A DNA stretch of 64,000 nucleotides, taken from positions 1-64,000 of the forward strand of contig QNGE01000829.1 in assembly GCA_008508345.1 (NCBI GenBank), in the 5' to 3' direction. This document shows positions 45,491 through 57,384 of this stretch, piece after piece (the stretch's first letter is position 1; each line of letters opens with the position of its first letter). This DNA comes from Paragonimus westermani. Lineage: Eukaryota; Platyhelminthes; Trematoda; Plagiorchiida; Troglotrematidae. The position numbers were made by a program, and so were the translations under genes. The notes under the pieces were generated by a model. It saw only the letters and a program-made list of their open reading frames with translations, was not told the DNA's origin and searched no databases.

Positions 45491-47698
45491 AGCGGCATAT
45501 ATATTTCCTTAGTAGGTCGAACTTTGCTCTCTGGAAGTTTCAGAATATATTCTTTGTCGCAGCCTTCTGGAGTCGGCGACAGATAAAATCAAACGCTAGT
45601 AGCAAGTGGTTATTTGGCCCTAACGGTAGGTTGGTGACCACCCTCTCAACTATGTGGGCTTAGTCCGTGATAATCAGGTCAAACTAGGAGGGCGGTTGTT
45701 TTGGACGGCGTCTTGTGGGTTCTTGGATATGCTGTGCTAGGCTTACTCACGGATGAACATTGCCAATGATTTCGACAATCAGCAGTCTGAATCTTCATAA
45801 GTAACTACCCAGTTGAGTTGGAGCGCTTTGAAATCAACCCCGAAGGGAGGACGTGAGGAACACTGTGTAGACCAGGGACGTTCTAGGACAGCGTGAATGG
45901 CCTGATCGTCCAGTGCACTGAACGGCAGCGTAGGGCAGGGAATATATCATGAATGCGAGGCTGAGTTTTGATCTGGCTTGCGCCAGGATTCTGTGGGGTG
46001 ATAAATCCTCTTATGGCTGTCGGCAGTAAAAGTTTCTGGCTTAGGAAGACAGCGCAGCTACCGGTGCATCCGTAGAAGCAGTCTGTTTGGTGCAGTGAAT
46101 ACCCAACAGAACGTAGTTCTTTGCCACTTATATCAACAGAAAGCTGGGCTTTAGCGAAAGCAAGCACGGGGGCTACTGTGGTCAACCAACACACTTTTCT
46201 GGTAGCTTGTTTAAAAGGCTCAGACAGTTAGTATACAGATGATGCAGAGGGAAGCAGAAGAGTGGAAAGAAAAGCTTGGAAAATCAGTCATAGTGGCGAC
46301 AGGGAATGCTCGAACGGCGGCACAGTTTTGAACGCCCTGTTTGAAGGCAGCTGTAGTTTTGTCACAGTCTGAGTGTATGTGGGTTTTTAGGCGGGGGTAT
46401 GGTTCGCTTTTGTTAGTCCAAGGTCAACGGTTTTCGAACCACCTTTGTTTTTCGAAGCACTAGGGGTTGACGTGCAGTTTTGGATCCACAGAATTTTGGG
46501 TGATACTTCAGTATAAAAAAGAACTTGATACGAACTGATCGCAGTAATTCGGAGAAAAACGCGGTAGCAGTGAGCTACGTGAGAGCACTTCTGGAAGCAG
46601 GAGGTGCGCCCAGCAAAATCATCGTGTCGTAGAGTTTGAGAATAAAATAGTTTTCAACGGATCTCTTTTTAGTGAAAGTGTCGGAGATGAGGAGGAAGAC
46701 TGGTTTTCTGAATCACCTTTGGGGGCTACGCCTTCAAACCCACCCAGCGCCACAGTTGGCTCTGTCCAAAACACTGGGGGCGGCTGCCTCTGTTGAAAGT
46801 GCGGAAGCATTGGTTCACCGTCTGGGGACACTGGTCCACAACTAAGAGCGGAAATTAAAAACTTCGCCTTTGTTTAGGGTTTAGGGCTAGCTCTGATGCA
46901 TGACCTTGCTTTTGTAGGTTGGGAGCGCTTTCCGCTGCCCTCGAGATGAGCGATCTGGTAAGAGCCCCTTCAACCTAGCACGAATCACCTCTATTTTTAC
47001 CGTTTTATCCAGCACTATTCCCATGTTTTTCTCCGCGGGTAACGTCGGAAGAAATCCAAATGACTTCTGGCTGCATGATTAGCAGGCAAAGATTAGCAGA
47101 GCCAAATGCTTTCTGAAAACCTAGGTAACAAACTACAGCTGGTTCGCTTCCGTCCTTCTGCCGAAGTGCCCCATCAGATAAGGGCAGCGTGCTTGACAGG
47201 CAGGGATTTTGTTACAGGAGAATGTGTTGCTGCTCTGTTCTGTGAAGTGTTGGACTACTTTGTCCATAACAGCACTCTACGTGCCTCTAAACACTGTTAG
47301 TATGTTGCTCAGTCATCTATGATGTGAAACCTCATCTCTGTTGCCACCTTTGTGAATCAGGATAAATGCAGCCAGATCCCAACCCTGTGATGGGTTTATT
47401 CGTTTCATGGACAAAGTAAATAGTCTGAAACTGGCTGTGCCAAAACTTCTGCAAGTGGGTGCTAGGTAGCAGGATGGACGTCATCCGGTACCACTGCCTT
47501 ATTTCTGGCCGACTTCCGGAAATGGTCCTCAACTCAAACATCACTCGCAGTTAAGTCCCTAGTTTAATTTTACATAATTTTCTATTATCCTTGAGTTGCA
47601 GCTTTACTAAAATCTGTAGAAATCTTTCTGCGTGCTCCCTGTTCGTTGTCAAATGCCTCCTTTGTTTACCTTCAATAAAATCCACCGCTACTTGTTGA
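45491..47698. other. No recognised gene
   Basis: No gene or repeat recognised in this ~2.2 kb. Frames such as 45,883-46,194 (minus) show no known domain. Confidence 0.4.
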
Positions 47699-48345
47699 AG
47701 TAGCTGCTTGCGTGAGTGTTTGATGATTGTTATGTGTTAATAAAATGTTGGTGGCCACGTTCCCTGCTCTATTTATTCCCTCCTCAGTAATTCGTTTTCT
47801 TGCGTTGGAATTATTTATACCGATCAGGAGTTTTTCTTACAATCTGACACTACCACTCAAGTTACGCGCGTGACAAATCATTTCGCAAATGAATGCTGAT
47901 CTTGGTCTACTGTTAAATCTTGGTACCGTTTGCTTGCAAAACTTGTTTTCGCGCAGTTTTTCTTCGTCAATTTCCCTTGCCGGACCTTTGTTTATATATG
48001 CCCTGGTTTCGTTTTCGCCTGGCCACTTCGACATTACGTGACTGTTGTATTTGGTCATATTTACGCGAACCGTTAGTCTCTGAACTTGTATACTTGGTAG
48101 ATTCAATGTCGAGGTTCGTTGTTGTCTTCCGCTATTTGGTTTGTCGTATTATTTTTTAAAATTAGCACCGCATTAATGAGAAACTCGTCAATACGACCGT
48201 CTTCCTTTTTGGATCCGAATTGGTTGCTCGACGGGCTCAGAATTCATAGACGCTCATTACTTACAGACGCGACTACCGTGGATCCAGCCTATGGACAGAC
48301 GTTGCGAGAAAACTAAGCGTTGCTCGAACAACAATTTGGTCGTCC
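47699..48345 (+). repeat. Repeat family B, copy 2 (longest)
   Basis: The ~650 bp copy covers both the part shared with 38,117-38,555 and the part shared with 43,056-43,530. It shows the uninterrupted site (GACGCGACTACCGTGGATCC) corresponding to the LTR-filled site at 43,169-43,458. Confidence 0.8.
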
Positions 48346-50204
48346 GAGAATAACATTGCTTGTGAGGATGCCTTTGATTTCAAGCAGCTGCACTGAGACT
48401 TCGAACCCGGAATGTATCCGCTTGGACAAATTCCTTCTATATCTCACACGACATTCCATTTGCACCGGGCTAGATGCATGCCTTGCCTGTTTAGCTTCCA
48501 CAAGCATTTGGTACCCTTCAGTGAACTGAAATAGTTTTCAGGCCCTATTTTCCATCTGAGTCTTAGCGAAAGTGCCTTTCTACCTCGACCGAAGACCACG
48601 ACGCTCGAATCTTCTCAACGGTATAATTCCTTATAATATTCTCCCAGTTACCATCTTAACTCGGCCTGTTCTTGTCATTTTTATTGCTCAGTGGCAGGTA
48701 GTGAGCTTGTGGTAGCCAAAACGAGTCGCTGAATAGACTAGGTAGATGCAGGCGTACGCCACTAGGCTATCGGTGAAAACAAAGCGAACGAATGCAACAG
48801 GATAGTTACAGGAGTTCTTGCAAGTTGCAGTAATCAAAGAGTTCGACCCACAGAAGGGGTTTAAAGATAACTATATTCCAAACAAATTCCAAATTACCAG
48901 TACCCTGGAAGCGACGATATTCCGGAGTTACCGTGGACGACTGAAGCGCGGAGTACAGGAGAGCCAAAAATTTGGGTGAGAGATCCGTTTAGTATCGTCA
49001 GGCGACCGCGCCACAGGTAGAAGTGCGGACTGACGTGCGCGCACAAAATGTTTTTTATTGTATTGCAAGGCCGTTTCTAGTCAGTTCCGAAAACATGCAG
49101 AGATGACGTAAAAATGTTGCTTTACAAGAGTGAAGCATCTTTAGCGAGCAAAATCAAAGAAAAACTCTATACGCCTTCCTAACAATGTTAGCTGATATCT
49201 CCACCTGCTTCCGACGTCATTTACCTGGCAGTCTCGAACTCCTGCCTGGCAGAACAAATTTGGCAAATCCACGATCGTTTTTACTCTGGGTCCATTAGTC
49301 CCCGGGCTACGAAAATTGCTGCTGCCTCTGGCGATCACCGGGTCTAGTACAATTATTCACCATCTGTGTCTTCAACAACTGAGATGCCCAAAGTGGTCTA
49401 CAGGAGTTTGAGTGTGGATTTATCTGAGTAAGGCCACACAAAAGAACCTTCGCGGTGCACTCTCATCAGCCCACCTAACTCCCAGTGCAAAGGGATTTTG
49501 TTGATTTTCTCCGCTTGCTCTTCAAGGAACATAACTTGTCGTGCCTTCTCCAATTCCTTTCTTGAGAGAATTTTATTTGTACACTAGAAGATTAAGAAAA
49601 TTCCCTAATGTTCTAGCAAAACAGTCGACAGTCCGCACACAGGATAACAGTAGTTCACTACCATAAATTTTTTCATGCTGTCAAACTACCAGGAGGAGAC
49701 TACCCCATCTATTCTTGCTGTCTTATCATTTGTACTATAGCAACAGTATTCCGGTGGTCCTGGGCTCGAAACATTTAGTTCTGATCTCGACCACGTCTCG
49801 CTCTCTGCTGTGACGGCAGATGCCATTGTGGTAGCCTTCAACTCATCCCGCTTGCTTCCAGGACTGCCTGCATTCAAACAAGTCACATGGACGCCCGCAT
49901 TTCAAACCCCAGTTAATGAGATAACGTCCGGAGGAAGGATGCTGAGGGAGTACAGACAAGGTCGTCCTGTAACCTATGTCAGGATCATTTGAAGAACGTC
50001 ACGATGTTCAGCTCGTTGCTGACGATAGTTCAGTGGGCAGACAAAGGAGGCTGTTTCCTTCCACAGCGCAACGTTGTGGGGGTCACGTCTGAGTTGATGG
50101 ATGGCCTGAGAAACTGCACGCGTACCGCAGTAGACCGTCATTAGTATCAAAGCAAATGTACGGACTCACGGTTAATAATGATCATAATAATGTGTATCTC
50201 CCAA
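48346..50204. other. No recognised gene
   Basis: No supported gene or repeat recognised in this ~1.9 kb. Confidence 0.4.
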
Positions 50205-51265
50205 CGCTTATGTGAGCAGCAGGCTGGGTTACGCGCGATCATTGCGGATAATTGCAAACGATACAAAACAACAAATAATTGCACAGTACTACAAACGGGA
50301 AATCTGCTGCTCGAAAGGGCGTGGCAGTTTATGAAACCTTGACGAGCTCTAATGAGTGCGAAGCTCCATTTCATGGATGAGTTAATGGATGACCCAGGAT
50401 GCTTGACATGTGTAGTATACAAAACCACAATTTGTTACCATATTAGTTGAACAAATAAACATTACTGTTTTGGAGGTTTTGTTCGTAGTGTACCGTGTAC
50501 ACATCTGCACACCGCACTTCCGTACGGGCAGTCTGTCAGCAGGTCTACTCCTCTGTTTCTTGGCACTTGCAGCTGTCTGCGAAGTGTTAATGATAAAGCA
50601 TGTGCAAATTTCCCGTTGAAATCTGCGCAAGTCTTCCACATACACTTCAAACTTATGGTACTTCAATTTGAGTATCATTCTAAATTTGCTCTGATCATTC
50701 ACCGCCATGTTGATTCAACGTACGGAAGTGATTTACCGATAATGGACCATTTAAACACCATGCGATATCCGATGTTATCAGATTAACTTATATATGATGT
50801 TTTTACGTCTGACTTGAAAATATCATTCGTACCATTTTACTAAAACTTCAGACAACATTCACCCCATCGATATAATGTAAATACGTTAATCGATGAGATT
50901 AATGAAACATTTTGATGAAGGTCAATGTGGTGTTATTATTTTTGTAACGCGCAGCCGAAACCAGCGAGCGCGCAAGAATTGAAGTTGAGTTGTGTGACGG
51001 GGCGCGCTGCTGTGTTTTCGGTGCCGTTTTAGCTTACGTTTGTGTAAATCGTGTGCATGGCTTACTGGACCTTTGGCTCATACGTGTTTGTATTTTTCCT
51101 TTTTTCAGGTCTGTTGTTCGAACTCCTACTTCGGAAGAACGCCGTCCCCTGGCGCGTCCACGTTGCTTGAAGGTTGGTCCGCGAAGTCACGGGCATTCAA
51201 AGTCGAGTCGGCTGGCCTGCACGTTACAGTTTACCTGTGATCGGCCTCTGTTTGTGTGTTGCAGT
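50205..51265 (-). mobile_element. Internally deleted MULE-related element (copy C)
   Basis: Three parts are shared with other copies. 50,205-50,360 matches 17,190-17,330. 50,382-50,708 encodes the transposase N-terminus on the minus strand. 50,709-51,265 matches the MULE-A 5' region at 26,207-26,680 and, in part, 17,405-17,600. The catalytic core, SWIM and PHD-like segments are missing, so it looks like a non-autonomous derivative. Its outer ends are estimates; I could not establish terminal inverted repeats or target duplications. Confidence 0.6.
50382..50708 (-). pseudogene. MULE transposase N-terminal fragment (copy C)
   Basis: Minus-strand frame starting MAVNDQSKFRMILKLKYHKF and then VEDLRRFQREICTCF, aligned with MULE-A (AVNNDDVFWRIF, EDLNRFHLLW). 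It ends in KCGVQMCTRYT, a Cys-containing segment that could be the start of an N-terminal zinc-binding DNA-binding domain (FLYWCH/FAR1-type; uncertain). The remainder of the frame is not conserved. ATG at 50,706-50,708 is the likely ancestral start. Confidence 0.6.
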
Positions 51266-51935
51266 ACATGACCACACTTAATTTTTCCAGAATTGTAGGC
51301 AAATCGATTTGTGCTTTGGAAAAACTGGATGCATCACAGGAAATCAGGATACACAATAACGATTTCAAGGACTTGACTGACCAAAGGTGGACGATGTTCA
51401 TGGGATGTTCAATGGTACTAGGGGTTATCCGAAAGGTTATTGCGCATGATCCTAAGTAGTCCTTAGTGGAAGATGGGACGCTATATGTGTCCAAATAGGC
51501 CATGTACACCAGTCAGGAATGCTGACATTTCCGGAACACAGCATGATAGCCGTATGCCAAATCCTGAACAAACGCTGTCACTGATGTAACACGATTCCTG
51601 TCCCCTAGTGCACCATGTACAGCAAACGGGAACGCTGAAAGTGGCGAAAATCACACTCAGGCATAGTTGTTTCCGTGTTTTGGAAAGGAGAGATCCACCA
51701 ACGGCATGAGAGTTGCGAATATCACAATCAGAATCGCGTTCTTCTCGGTCAAGAAAAAGGCAACAGACCGCCAGAGAAGGGGCCGGCAAAATTGGACGCG
51801 ATTAATTCGACAACAGGTGTGAGTGAGCTAGCAATTATTGATTAACTGGCGAAGTGGAACTAGACTGAACAAGCGAACTTGGTTGAAATGCTTTAGGCAC
51901 GTTTCCACGAAAAATCTTATGGGGATAATGTTTAC
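51266..51935. other. No recognised gene
   Basis: No supported gene. The frames at 51,256-51,459 (plus) and 51,481-51,789 (minus) have no recognisable domain. Confidence 0.4.
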
Positions 51936-51939
51936 CAAA

Positions 51940-52258
51940 GCTCCGTTAGCCCAGTAGTTATTCTGGTTTCACTACCGCACCACGATGAGGAGGGGTTGGA
52001 TTTTGCGGTGGACCTAAAACTGAAATCCACCATAGAACCTTACTGAACATAACAGAAATTACTGCGCCATTGACCTCACATCAGGCACGACCGAATTGTC
52101 ACATCTGAACGCTCAACCACTCTCGCATGTGAGCAATGACCAGGTTGCCCGATCGTCTCGAGAGGAGACACAGTAACTGTACTGTTAACTCCAAACGATA
52201 ACCCCGCGATTAGGACTTCCGAGATAGGTCCAGATCACTGAACTCATTAAACCTGCAA
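51940..52258 (+). repeat. Dispersed repeat C with tRNA-like head, copy 1
   Basis: The head GCTCCGTTAGCCCAGTAGTT resembles a tRNA A box, and GGGGTTGGATTTTGCGGTGG about 50 bases on resembles a B box, so it may be a SINE. The body from about 52,095 aligns with 61,880-62,040: GTCACATCTGAACGCTCA versus GTCATATGGAAACGCTCA, TCTCGAGAGGAGACA versus CCTCGAAAGGAGACA, TAGGACTTCCG, and CTCATTAAACC. Confidence 0.5.
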
Positions 52259-52265
52259 GTCGATA

Positions 52266-52483
52266 TTTGGGATTACTGATGAGTAGTCGGGGATTTGGTT
52301 TATTTTCAATTTGACCGTCACTCACACTTGATTGCAGCCTTCGCATTCAGATAGACTTTCCGGCCAGCCTCTTTGGAAAAAAGTTGAAAAGTCTCTCTGA
52401 ATGCGAAGGCCGCAATCAAATGTCAGTGATGGTCAAATTGACAATAAACCAAATACCCGACTACTCATCAATAACCGAAACTG
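52266..52483. repeat. Long inverted repeat, ~95-bp arms, ~29-bp loop
   Basis: The left arm (52,266-52,359) and the reverse complement of the right arm (52,389-52,483) are about 90% identical. Shared blocks include GATGAGTAGTCGGG, ATTTGGTTTATT, CAATTTGACC and CCTTCGCATTCAGA. Transcribed, it would fold into a long hairpin. It lies between repeat C and the 3' end of the MULE-B relic. Confidence 0.9.
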
Positions 52484-52599
52484 TTGATTCACTCAGTACG
52501 CTTCTGATTCGTACTGCATTTTGGAACAGAAGAATATTAAAACTTACCTACTCGTGCTCGCCTCAAAATACTGCTGACACCGCCTTCATTAAAGCCTTT

Positions 52600-54560
52600 G
52601 GTTGAGGAACGGAGTAAACACATTGCCCCAGTGGTACTATTGCGGACAAATCTGGCACTTGATCCAACTGTGGATACTCTGTTCCTCCGCCGCTGATTTC
52701 CCTCGCCCGCATCCACCGTAAACACCTGTACTTAATCCTACCGTTGATAAACCAAACAGCACTGTACTGGGCCCCTGTTGTGGTTCACTTATTGTAGCAC
52801 GTTGCACTGGGCTAGTTTTATTACTTTTCGGCGCCTGAGGGCACTGAAACAAGTGGACGTTCTCAAAATCCGCTGTAGTGGCCGGCGCCGGTATGAGAAC
52901 TGTAGGTTGCGATGATGTTGCTTGCACTTTTTCCTCACCAGATGGACTTCCCGGGAGGTGTAAAGAGACAAATGAGACGTTTTTCTTGCCCAGAGGTGCA
53001 ATCGTAAAGAAGTAGGACGACAACCGGCTACGGCCACGATTGTGAAAATGTTCACGCAGTTCATCCAACAGTTGGTTGAACTTTGTGTCGTCCAATTGCC
53101 TATTCACCATCATTCCTAGGTCGGGGAACGCTTTCACCCCCGAAAATCTGACGTAGGTTTTTAAGGGCACAACATAGTTGGCGGCGGCGATTTACAAAAT
53201 TACACTAAAACTTCTGGTCCATCGACGAACAACGGGGAACCTTTCCAGATTGCCGCCGAACGAACGGTATACATGCAGGAAGTGTCTGCATAGTAGAAGG
53301 CACTCCACTGCAAAGAGGCAGTCGAAATCCCAGGTCGCCAGACTGACGTTGTACATGTGATTGCCGTCCATCACGGGAATCCATGTTTGAGGGGCGGTAA
53401 ACGGCAAGTAGCTTTCGTCGGTGACGTTTTCTACCACCAGCTGCAAGGCCTTCGGGACCAAACGACCACCCAACCCCACGTAATCTGCACGGTTATCGAT
53501 GTGCGGGTATGAGCAGCAGGTAGAGGCGAGTAGTGCCTGGTGGTCGTTAATGATGTGGTCAATGATGTTCGTGGTGCACTCGATGGCCTGCCAGATGCTT
53601 ACCTGGGCGCTCAAACTGTGTCGTTTGATCGACTGATGTGTGGCACCCCCGACGTTGTTGTACTGTCCGCCGAATGTGGGGACTTCCGGGTTGCAGAAAT
53701 TGGTCCATTTCGTTGATCATCTAATGAGTCTGATCATCAGGTACTTATTATAGGACGACAGGTTGGTGGTCTGCGTAGTAACTATTGCTGTAGCGTACAT
53801 CCAGCGGTTACGTGACAGTATATCAATCAGCCACCACTTTTTGAGAGTCCCGTTGGGAGTTCTATCAAGCATGTCCCGCAGAATGTGCACTCGGCCCAAA
53901 AGTTGATGGACGTGCGGCAGCTCATGTGTAATTGATGCTTGTATGGCCGCACTGTCGTCCATGGTCATTGTCCTCGTATCCATAGGTTCCACGAAGATGA
54001 CGAATTGGCGGAGAAACAGGGCGACGACTGCTGTTTCATTTGTAAGCCAGCCAAAACACACCGGTAATCCCACTCCACTAGCATCTACAGCAACTAAAAC
54101 AAACAAACTGTACCATTCCTTACAGCTGTTATAAGTGACGTTTATACCGATGACCTCGGGGTAGCGCCAATATAATTCTATCTGTTCACTACTCATGAAC
54201 ACAAAATGCGTCAAACGATTGTTGTCATCTACGTTGCAGTAGCACTTATCCGTCTTGTTAAGTTTGGCGTACAAATCAGCTAGGTAGCCGACGATGTTCT
54301 TCTTCGCGAACAAACGTGCTCAAATGTTGCACACGTCCTTTGTCGTGGTCTTCTTGGCGAAATGTTGGCGGATGTATTGAGCAATGGTGAAGGATACGGC
54401 GTCGTTGAACAACCAAGTTGCAACTGCGCCTGGGACAATTCGGACACCACACCTCGCCCCATCAATTGATGCCGTGAGACACTGGAGCTAAAGTTGGATC
54501 GAACAATGAATTGTTTTCGCTGGCTGCGCATCGTGGGCGTTGTAAGAGGAACTGACACAT
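52600..54560 (-). pseudogene. MULE transposase relic B (SWIM + PHD-like finger)
   Basis: One minus frame runs ~650 codons with about five stops and no frameshift. 54,313-53,717: IELYWRYPEVIGINVTYNSC (first catalytic Asp is Asn), VDASGVGLPVCFGWLTNETA, MTMDDSAAIQASI (second Asp) and LGRVHILRD, the MULE core. 53,614-53,192: TIIDHI-like helix, then DFDCLFAVECLLLCRHFLHVYR, a SWIM finger whose first Cys is Phe. 53,170-52,637: LLDELREHFHN, a Pro/Ser-rich tail, then WIKCQICPQ, stop, YHWG, the CxxC-W-[YF]H part of a PHD-like finger. It would act on MULE ends in the nucleus; it is inactive. Confidence 0.8.
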
Positions 54561-54567
54561 GCGATTA

Positions 54568-54587
54568 GCAGAGTTTATGAACTCTGC
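54568..54587. repeat. Short perfect hairpin
   Basis: GCAGAGTT, loop TATG, AACTCTGC. It lies just upstream of the MULE-B frame. Significance unknown. Confidence 0.7.
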
Positions 54588-54589
54588 TA

Positions 54590-55150
54590 TATAACAGTGT
54601 TTTCTGGCCAATTTTTATTAATTCACTGACTTAATTAAAAAAATATACGGTGTAATGTGATGTGGCAATTACGCGAAACTGGCAAAATGAAATATAAAAC
54701 ATTAAAACACGAGAAGTTTCCACTCAGAGCATATTGCGGGAGTCTTTACACTCGGAAAAAGTGAAGTAATTACTCAGTGTTACTCACGTAACACAGAAGG
54801 AATTTAAGGGAGGTGAGCAGGCAGATTAATGTATCTGCCTGTATGTGTAGTTGGATATGTCGAGGACGAGTTGGTGTCTGCCAGTGGAAGTTGGGTGTTA
54901 GGTGATGTACTAGCTCAGATTAAAGGAACTGCTTGAGGGGTAAAGAGGAGAAGCTTTGTTGTAGACTGACGTGTTGAACTGTCTGATGATTTTACAAAAT
55001 CGCTGTCCGCGTAATCCACCTTCAAGCGGTCGATAACGTCGGCATTACACTCTCCAGCCGGGTCAATTGTTAAACGCTTGTCCTGACCTGATATTGTGCT
55101 CACTGGTCCAAAGTGCGCAGACCGCAGTGATCGCTTTACTAATACAGATC
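54590..55150. other. No recognised gene
   Basis: No supported gene between the MULE-B relic and the minus-strand Gypsy relic. Confidence 0.4.
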
Positions 55151-56345
55151 GAATAATCACATGTAGGCATGTATGCACATCACGGGGGATATGACTGAGT
55201 CATGCGTGTTTCTGCTGGGGCAGGGGGTTGTGCAAATATTTAGCATGTTCTCCCGAAGTCCATGAATGCAATTCATTGTTTCAACCGGATGAGGTAACTC
55301 TGGAAGTAATTCGTCAGGTAACCGCTGATTTGGTCCACACAATAATTATGCTGGCGTGACCCGTAAGATCTCCGTTTAGAGTTGATCTGATACTTAACAA
55401 GATTCACAGGAGGCATTCTGTCCAGTTGGGTTTGCAGAAGTAAGCAATATATGACATTTTCAGTTATGGATGGGAACGCTCAACCAGACCATTCAAGGAG
55501 AGGTGACATGCAACAGTTGAGATGTGTTCACGATCAAACATACATATCGAATCACGGGAGAGGTGGCACTGAGATTACGCGCCTCTATCGGCAGTAACCA
55601 CAGAAGGTGCCTCAAAATTAGCTGCCCAGTAGAGGAGGAAACATCATAGCAACAGTCTCACTAATGCTATCTGGTATAGAAACAGTCATCGCCCAGCGAG
55701 TGAACCGAACCACACAAATGAACAGGAAAGTCGTCCCATCAGACTGCGGTACTGGACCAACAATATCTGAATAGATGTGTGGGAAACGAGCGTTTTGTGA
55801 GATTATGACCAGCTGGTGTGAGAACATGATGACGGATCCTACGACGCTAGCAAAACGGACAGGAGTTAACCGAAATGCCTATATTCTGGTTCATACTAGG
55901 CCTTAAGTAACGAGGATGACGTTTCTTCCGGTAAGTGCAGGCGAGTATGGCAAGTCTGAAAAAGGTCTGAGACAAATCGGTGGAACAAACGGTTGGAAAT
56001 CAGTTATGTATACGTTGCAGACGTTGCTGGAAGGAGAATGAGGAAGGGGAACATTGCACAACCGGAGAGATGGGAATATTTCAGGATGAGAGAGCTCTTT
56101 GTCGTTTGGATGTGGTGCTACCAGCTTCTCAAAGCTCATGTCAAGTGAATTTGAGAAATTCATCACTTCGTAGTCTGGAGATAGTATCGGCGATGAAACT
56201 GACAGATCCCGAAATCCGACGTCCATCTATCGTGAGTTCTGCGATACGATCAAGTCGACGAATTTCAAGTGGAGCGTGTTTGTCCCGCAAAGAGCTTGAG
56301 GCGTAGGCAAGTGGTTTATGGTCGGTCAGAATAGTAAAATCTCGA
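55151..56345 (-). pseudogene. Gypsy RNase H-integrase relic (element E)
   Basis: On the minus strand, about 56,345-56,200 reads GRDFTILTDHKPLAYASSSL, DKHAPLEIRRLDRI and then FIADTISRL, the C-terminal half of Gypsy RNase H. Integrase follows in broken frames: 55,827-55,618 with FPHIYSDIVGPVPQSDGTTF (first catalytic Asp) and VRFTRWAMTVSIPD, then NGLVERSHP near 55,470, which keeps the catalytic Glu. It belongs to the same CsRn1-like clade as family A. The 5' LTR (56,880-57,335) is correctly placed upstream. Confidence 0.8.
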
Positions 56346-56660
56346 CCTTATAATGCGAAGTCGATAGGTAAGTTGTAATAGACCGTGGAAAAGTTGTTGT
56401 AGTCGAGTCTTCTCGGAAAGTTTGATCTTATTATTAGCCGTTTTTTAAGGTCTCGTACTTATATTCCAAAAGCTGGTTTATTATAACATCGCGGAGCGGC
56501 ATGATGACTTCATTTGGAAGCTTGACTAACAACTGATGAAATCCTTTTTGATCGGATAAAATTCCGTTATTGAAAAATACTGCCTCCAAGCAAACAAGCA
56601 AAACAGAGGGACCACTAAATCACTGGTACTCACGGCTTGTCAACGTGTCCGGCTAAAATT
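56346..56660 (-). pseudogene. Element E gag fragment, fused to RNase H by deletion
   Basis: On the minus strand, about 56,650-56,390 contains DLVVPLFCLFAW, then HQLLVKLPNEVIMPLRDVI, YETLKN and KLSEKTRLQQLFHG, the conserved gag segments of this clade. Within ~40 bases of LFHG the sequence becomes RNase H (GRDFTILTDH). The rest of gag, protease and RT is therefore missing, a deletion of some 2 kb relative to family A at 2.4-4.4 kb. Confidence 0.75.
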
Positions 56661-56879
56661 TTAAACACCCGGTAACGGTCACGCAGTTATGAGCTATCAA
56701 ACACTCCTAATGAAACTGAAGTGAGTGAAAATATAAATGAATATATCATGAACATGCACATAAACAGAGAAAAAACAACTGCTTTTGCGTACGTCGAGGA
56801 AACTAACAAAATTGCAAAGGCGCGATCTCACTAAGACGTGAGAGACGATTACTTGGAAGTCACGTGTTTACAAATTATT

Positions 56880-57335
56880 GGAACCAACCCAACGGAATAC
56901 TATCCAGTCAGTAACCACTATCGAAGACCGATCTACAATGAAGACGAAGACAACTTGTTGGCACTTGTTTGTTACTACCTATCCTAGAAAATGGAGTGTA
57001 TAGAGAAAGCACGTAAAGCTAGCGAAGCATGGGGTCTGTTTAGCATTCAGCCAAGGAAAGGGTATTAAAAATGAATGCCTTGAAAAAAACAAAGGTAGAT
57101 AAAACTCAAACTCATCATAAATATGCAATGGAATGAACTATCAAAAACATCATTTAATGTGGTCGTTAAATGAGAGAATTCATCGGTGATTGTAAAAAAA
57201 TATGTAAAATTCTCATGAAAATTGAAACTCGCCGGAGGACGTTGTGAAGGAATTGGATTGGAAAAACACATCCACATGAAAACAACCGGCGATTCTCAGA
57301 AGGCTACGGCCGATCACTGTCGACAACACGAGCAA
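56880..57335 (-). repeat. Family-A-like LTR, minus orientation
   Basis: The reverse complement aligns with about 1450-1915: GGTTGGTTCCAA terminus, CTAGCGAAGC, ACTATCAAAA-AT-ATCATTTA, and CACTGTCGACAACACGAGCAAACTGG versus CAGCCGTCGACGAGCGAGCAAACCGG. This is the 5' LTR position for element E. Its first ~130 bases are not clearly recognisable. Confidence 0.75.
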
Positions 57336-57384
57336 ACTGGCCTGTCAGTGCGGTTGTGTTAACCTGGATATAACTGCTGTACAA

